Shown one piece after another: positions 63,552 through 64,000 of a stretch of DNA of 64,000 bases; the stretch's first letter is position 1, and every line of letters begins with the position of its first letter. Source of the DNA: Spirosoma endbachense (lineage in GTDB: Bacteria > Bacteroidota > Bacteroidia > Cytophagales > Spirosomataceae); the NCBI RefSeq assembly GCF_010233585.1, contig NZ_CP045997.1:248001-312000 (forward strand), in the 5' to 3' direction. The notes beneath the pieces are model-generated. The model saw only the letters and a list, made by a program, of their open reading frames with translations. It did no database searches and had not been told where the DNA came from. The position numbers and the translations under genes are program-made.

Positions 63552-64000
63552 TCAGCGGAGGGCGTCCAAAGCCTGAGCCAGATCGGCAATCAAGTCTTCA
63601 GCATGCTCAAGCCCAACCGATACACGCAACAGGTTATGAGGTGTTGCCGAAGTTGGCCCTTCAACACTGGCTCGGTGCTCAATCAGGCTTTCTACTCCAC
63701 CCAGGCTCGTTGCCCTGGTGAATAAATGCAGCTTGCCAATAAATTGGAGCGCTTTGTCGGCCCCTCCTTTGACCTGAATTGACAACATAGCCCCCGGCCC
63801 GTTCATTTGCTGTTGTATTAAAGCCCGGTCGGGGTGATTTGGTAAGCCCGGATAGTGGATTGTCTCAACAGCTGGATGACCATCCAGGAACTCTCCAATA
63901 GCCTGAGCCGTAGCGGTTTGTGCCCGAATCCGAACGCCCAACGTCTTGATGCCCCGGCTGATCAGCCAACTGTCGAAGGGCGAAGGTACTGCACCCGAAA
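63552..64000 (-). CDS. trans-sulfuration PLP enzyme, C-terminal part (start off window)
   Basis: About 149 C-terminal residues of a cystathionine gamma-synthase/lyase-type enzyme; the start lies beyond the right edge. Diagnostic sequence: SGAVPSPFDSWLISRGIKTLGVRIRAQ, HPAVETIHYPGLPNHPDRALIQQQMNGPGAMLSI, TRATSLGGVESLIEHRAS, and the ending LLRVSVGLEHAEDLIADLAQAL. The PLP lysine is in the missing part. It is a separate gene from the family member at 23020-24201, from which it differs clearly (SLGGVESLIEHRAS against SLGSVSTLAGPPRT). ESLIEHRAS is the form common in cystathionine gamma-lyases and methionine gamma-lyases. Confidence 0.9.
   Translation of the reverse strand, partial: SGAVPSPFDSWLISRGIKTLGVRIRAQTATAQAIGEFLDGHPAVETIHYPGLPNHPDRALIQQQMNGPGAMLSIQVKGGADKALQFIGKLHLFTRATSLGGVESLIEHRASVEGPTSATPHNLLRVSVGLEHAEDLIADLAQALDALR

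Overview
The window looks like a piece of chromosome from a Spirosoma-like member of the Cytophagales (Bacteroidota). The evidence is a gliding/type IX secretion C-terminal domain on a 967-residue surface protein, promoter -7 boxes of the TAnnTTTG kind ahead of several genes, scarce Shine-Dalgarno sequences, an ECF sigma / DUF4097 operon, and many lipoproteins and Omp-type barrels. Base composition is roughly balanced. I found no tRNA or rRNA gene, no CRISPR array, no intact insertion sequence and no prophage. The species is an inference from protein style, not from a database match.

Layout. 1-6.9 kb: the start of a SNF2/SWIM helicase (its C-terminus runs off the left edge), a Bcr/CflA drug exporter, an arylamine N-acetyltransferase, a membrane-anchored LytTR regulator and a small barrel-like protein. 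6.9-15.2 kb: secreted or hydrolytic enzymes (class C beta-lactamase-fold lipoprotein, M1 peptidase, epoxide hydrolase), a DUF892 ferritin-like protein and the large type IX cargo. 15.4-19.4 kb: an ECF sigma, anti-sigma-like/HEAT, DUF4097, DUF4097 operon and a VanX-type dipeptidase. 19.5-28.7 kb: a TetR/DHA2 exporter pair with matching operators, an M20 peptidase next to a trans-sulfuration enzyme, an aminotransferase, and an AraC gene followed by a SnoaL-SDR-YciI cassette. 28.8-36.3 kb: a GH20-like/acyltransferase pair and three DEAD-box RNA helicases within 5 kb. 36.5-47.9 kb: a glycine-zipper protein, a sorbosone dehydrogenase-like propeller, Nudix, CorC/HlyC, a heptad-repeat coiled coil, an ABC exporter, a DUF2264 protein and metG. 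48-64 kb: an epimerase, a TPR protein, a cysteine-less thioredoxin-fold protein, an Omp85-type barrel, MscS, a cysteine desulfurase, an FMN reductase, a histidine kinase lacking its phospho-acceptor, an esterase, gnd, an interrupted retropepsin-like gene among palindromic repeats, and the C-terminal part of a second trans-sulfuration enzyme.

Genes that appear to work together: the sigma/anti-sigma/DUF4097 set (one transcript with overlapping or closely spaced genes ending in a 25-bp hairpin); tetR with its exporter (two operators sharing 13 of 16 positions); the AraC-linked SnoaL-SDR-YciI genes; and the GH20-like enzyme with the DUF5009-type acyltransferase (10 bp apart, both pointing at amino-sugar chemistry).

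The most striking non-coding pattern is a set of long, mostly perfect inverted repeats (12-26 bp arms) at gene ends, especially between convergent genes. A second class of palindromic, REP-like elements occurs at about 51 kb and 62-63.5 kb. I see no convincing wholly new multi-gene system. The best leads are degenerate enzymes (a histidine kinase with Asp for His, a thioredoxin fold without cysteines, a retropepsin-like protein with His for Asp plus an internal TGA), the helicase cluster with DEFD motifs, the TetR operators, and possible leaderless promoters.
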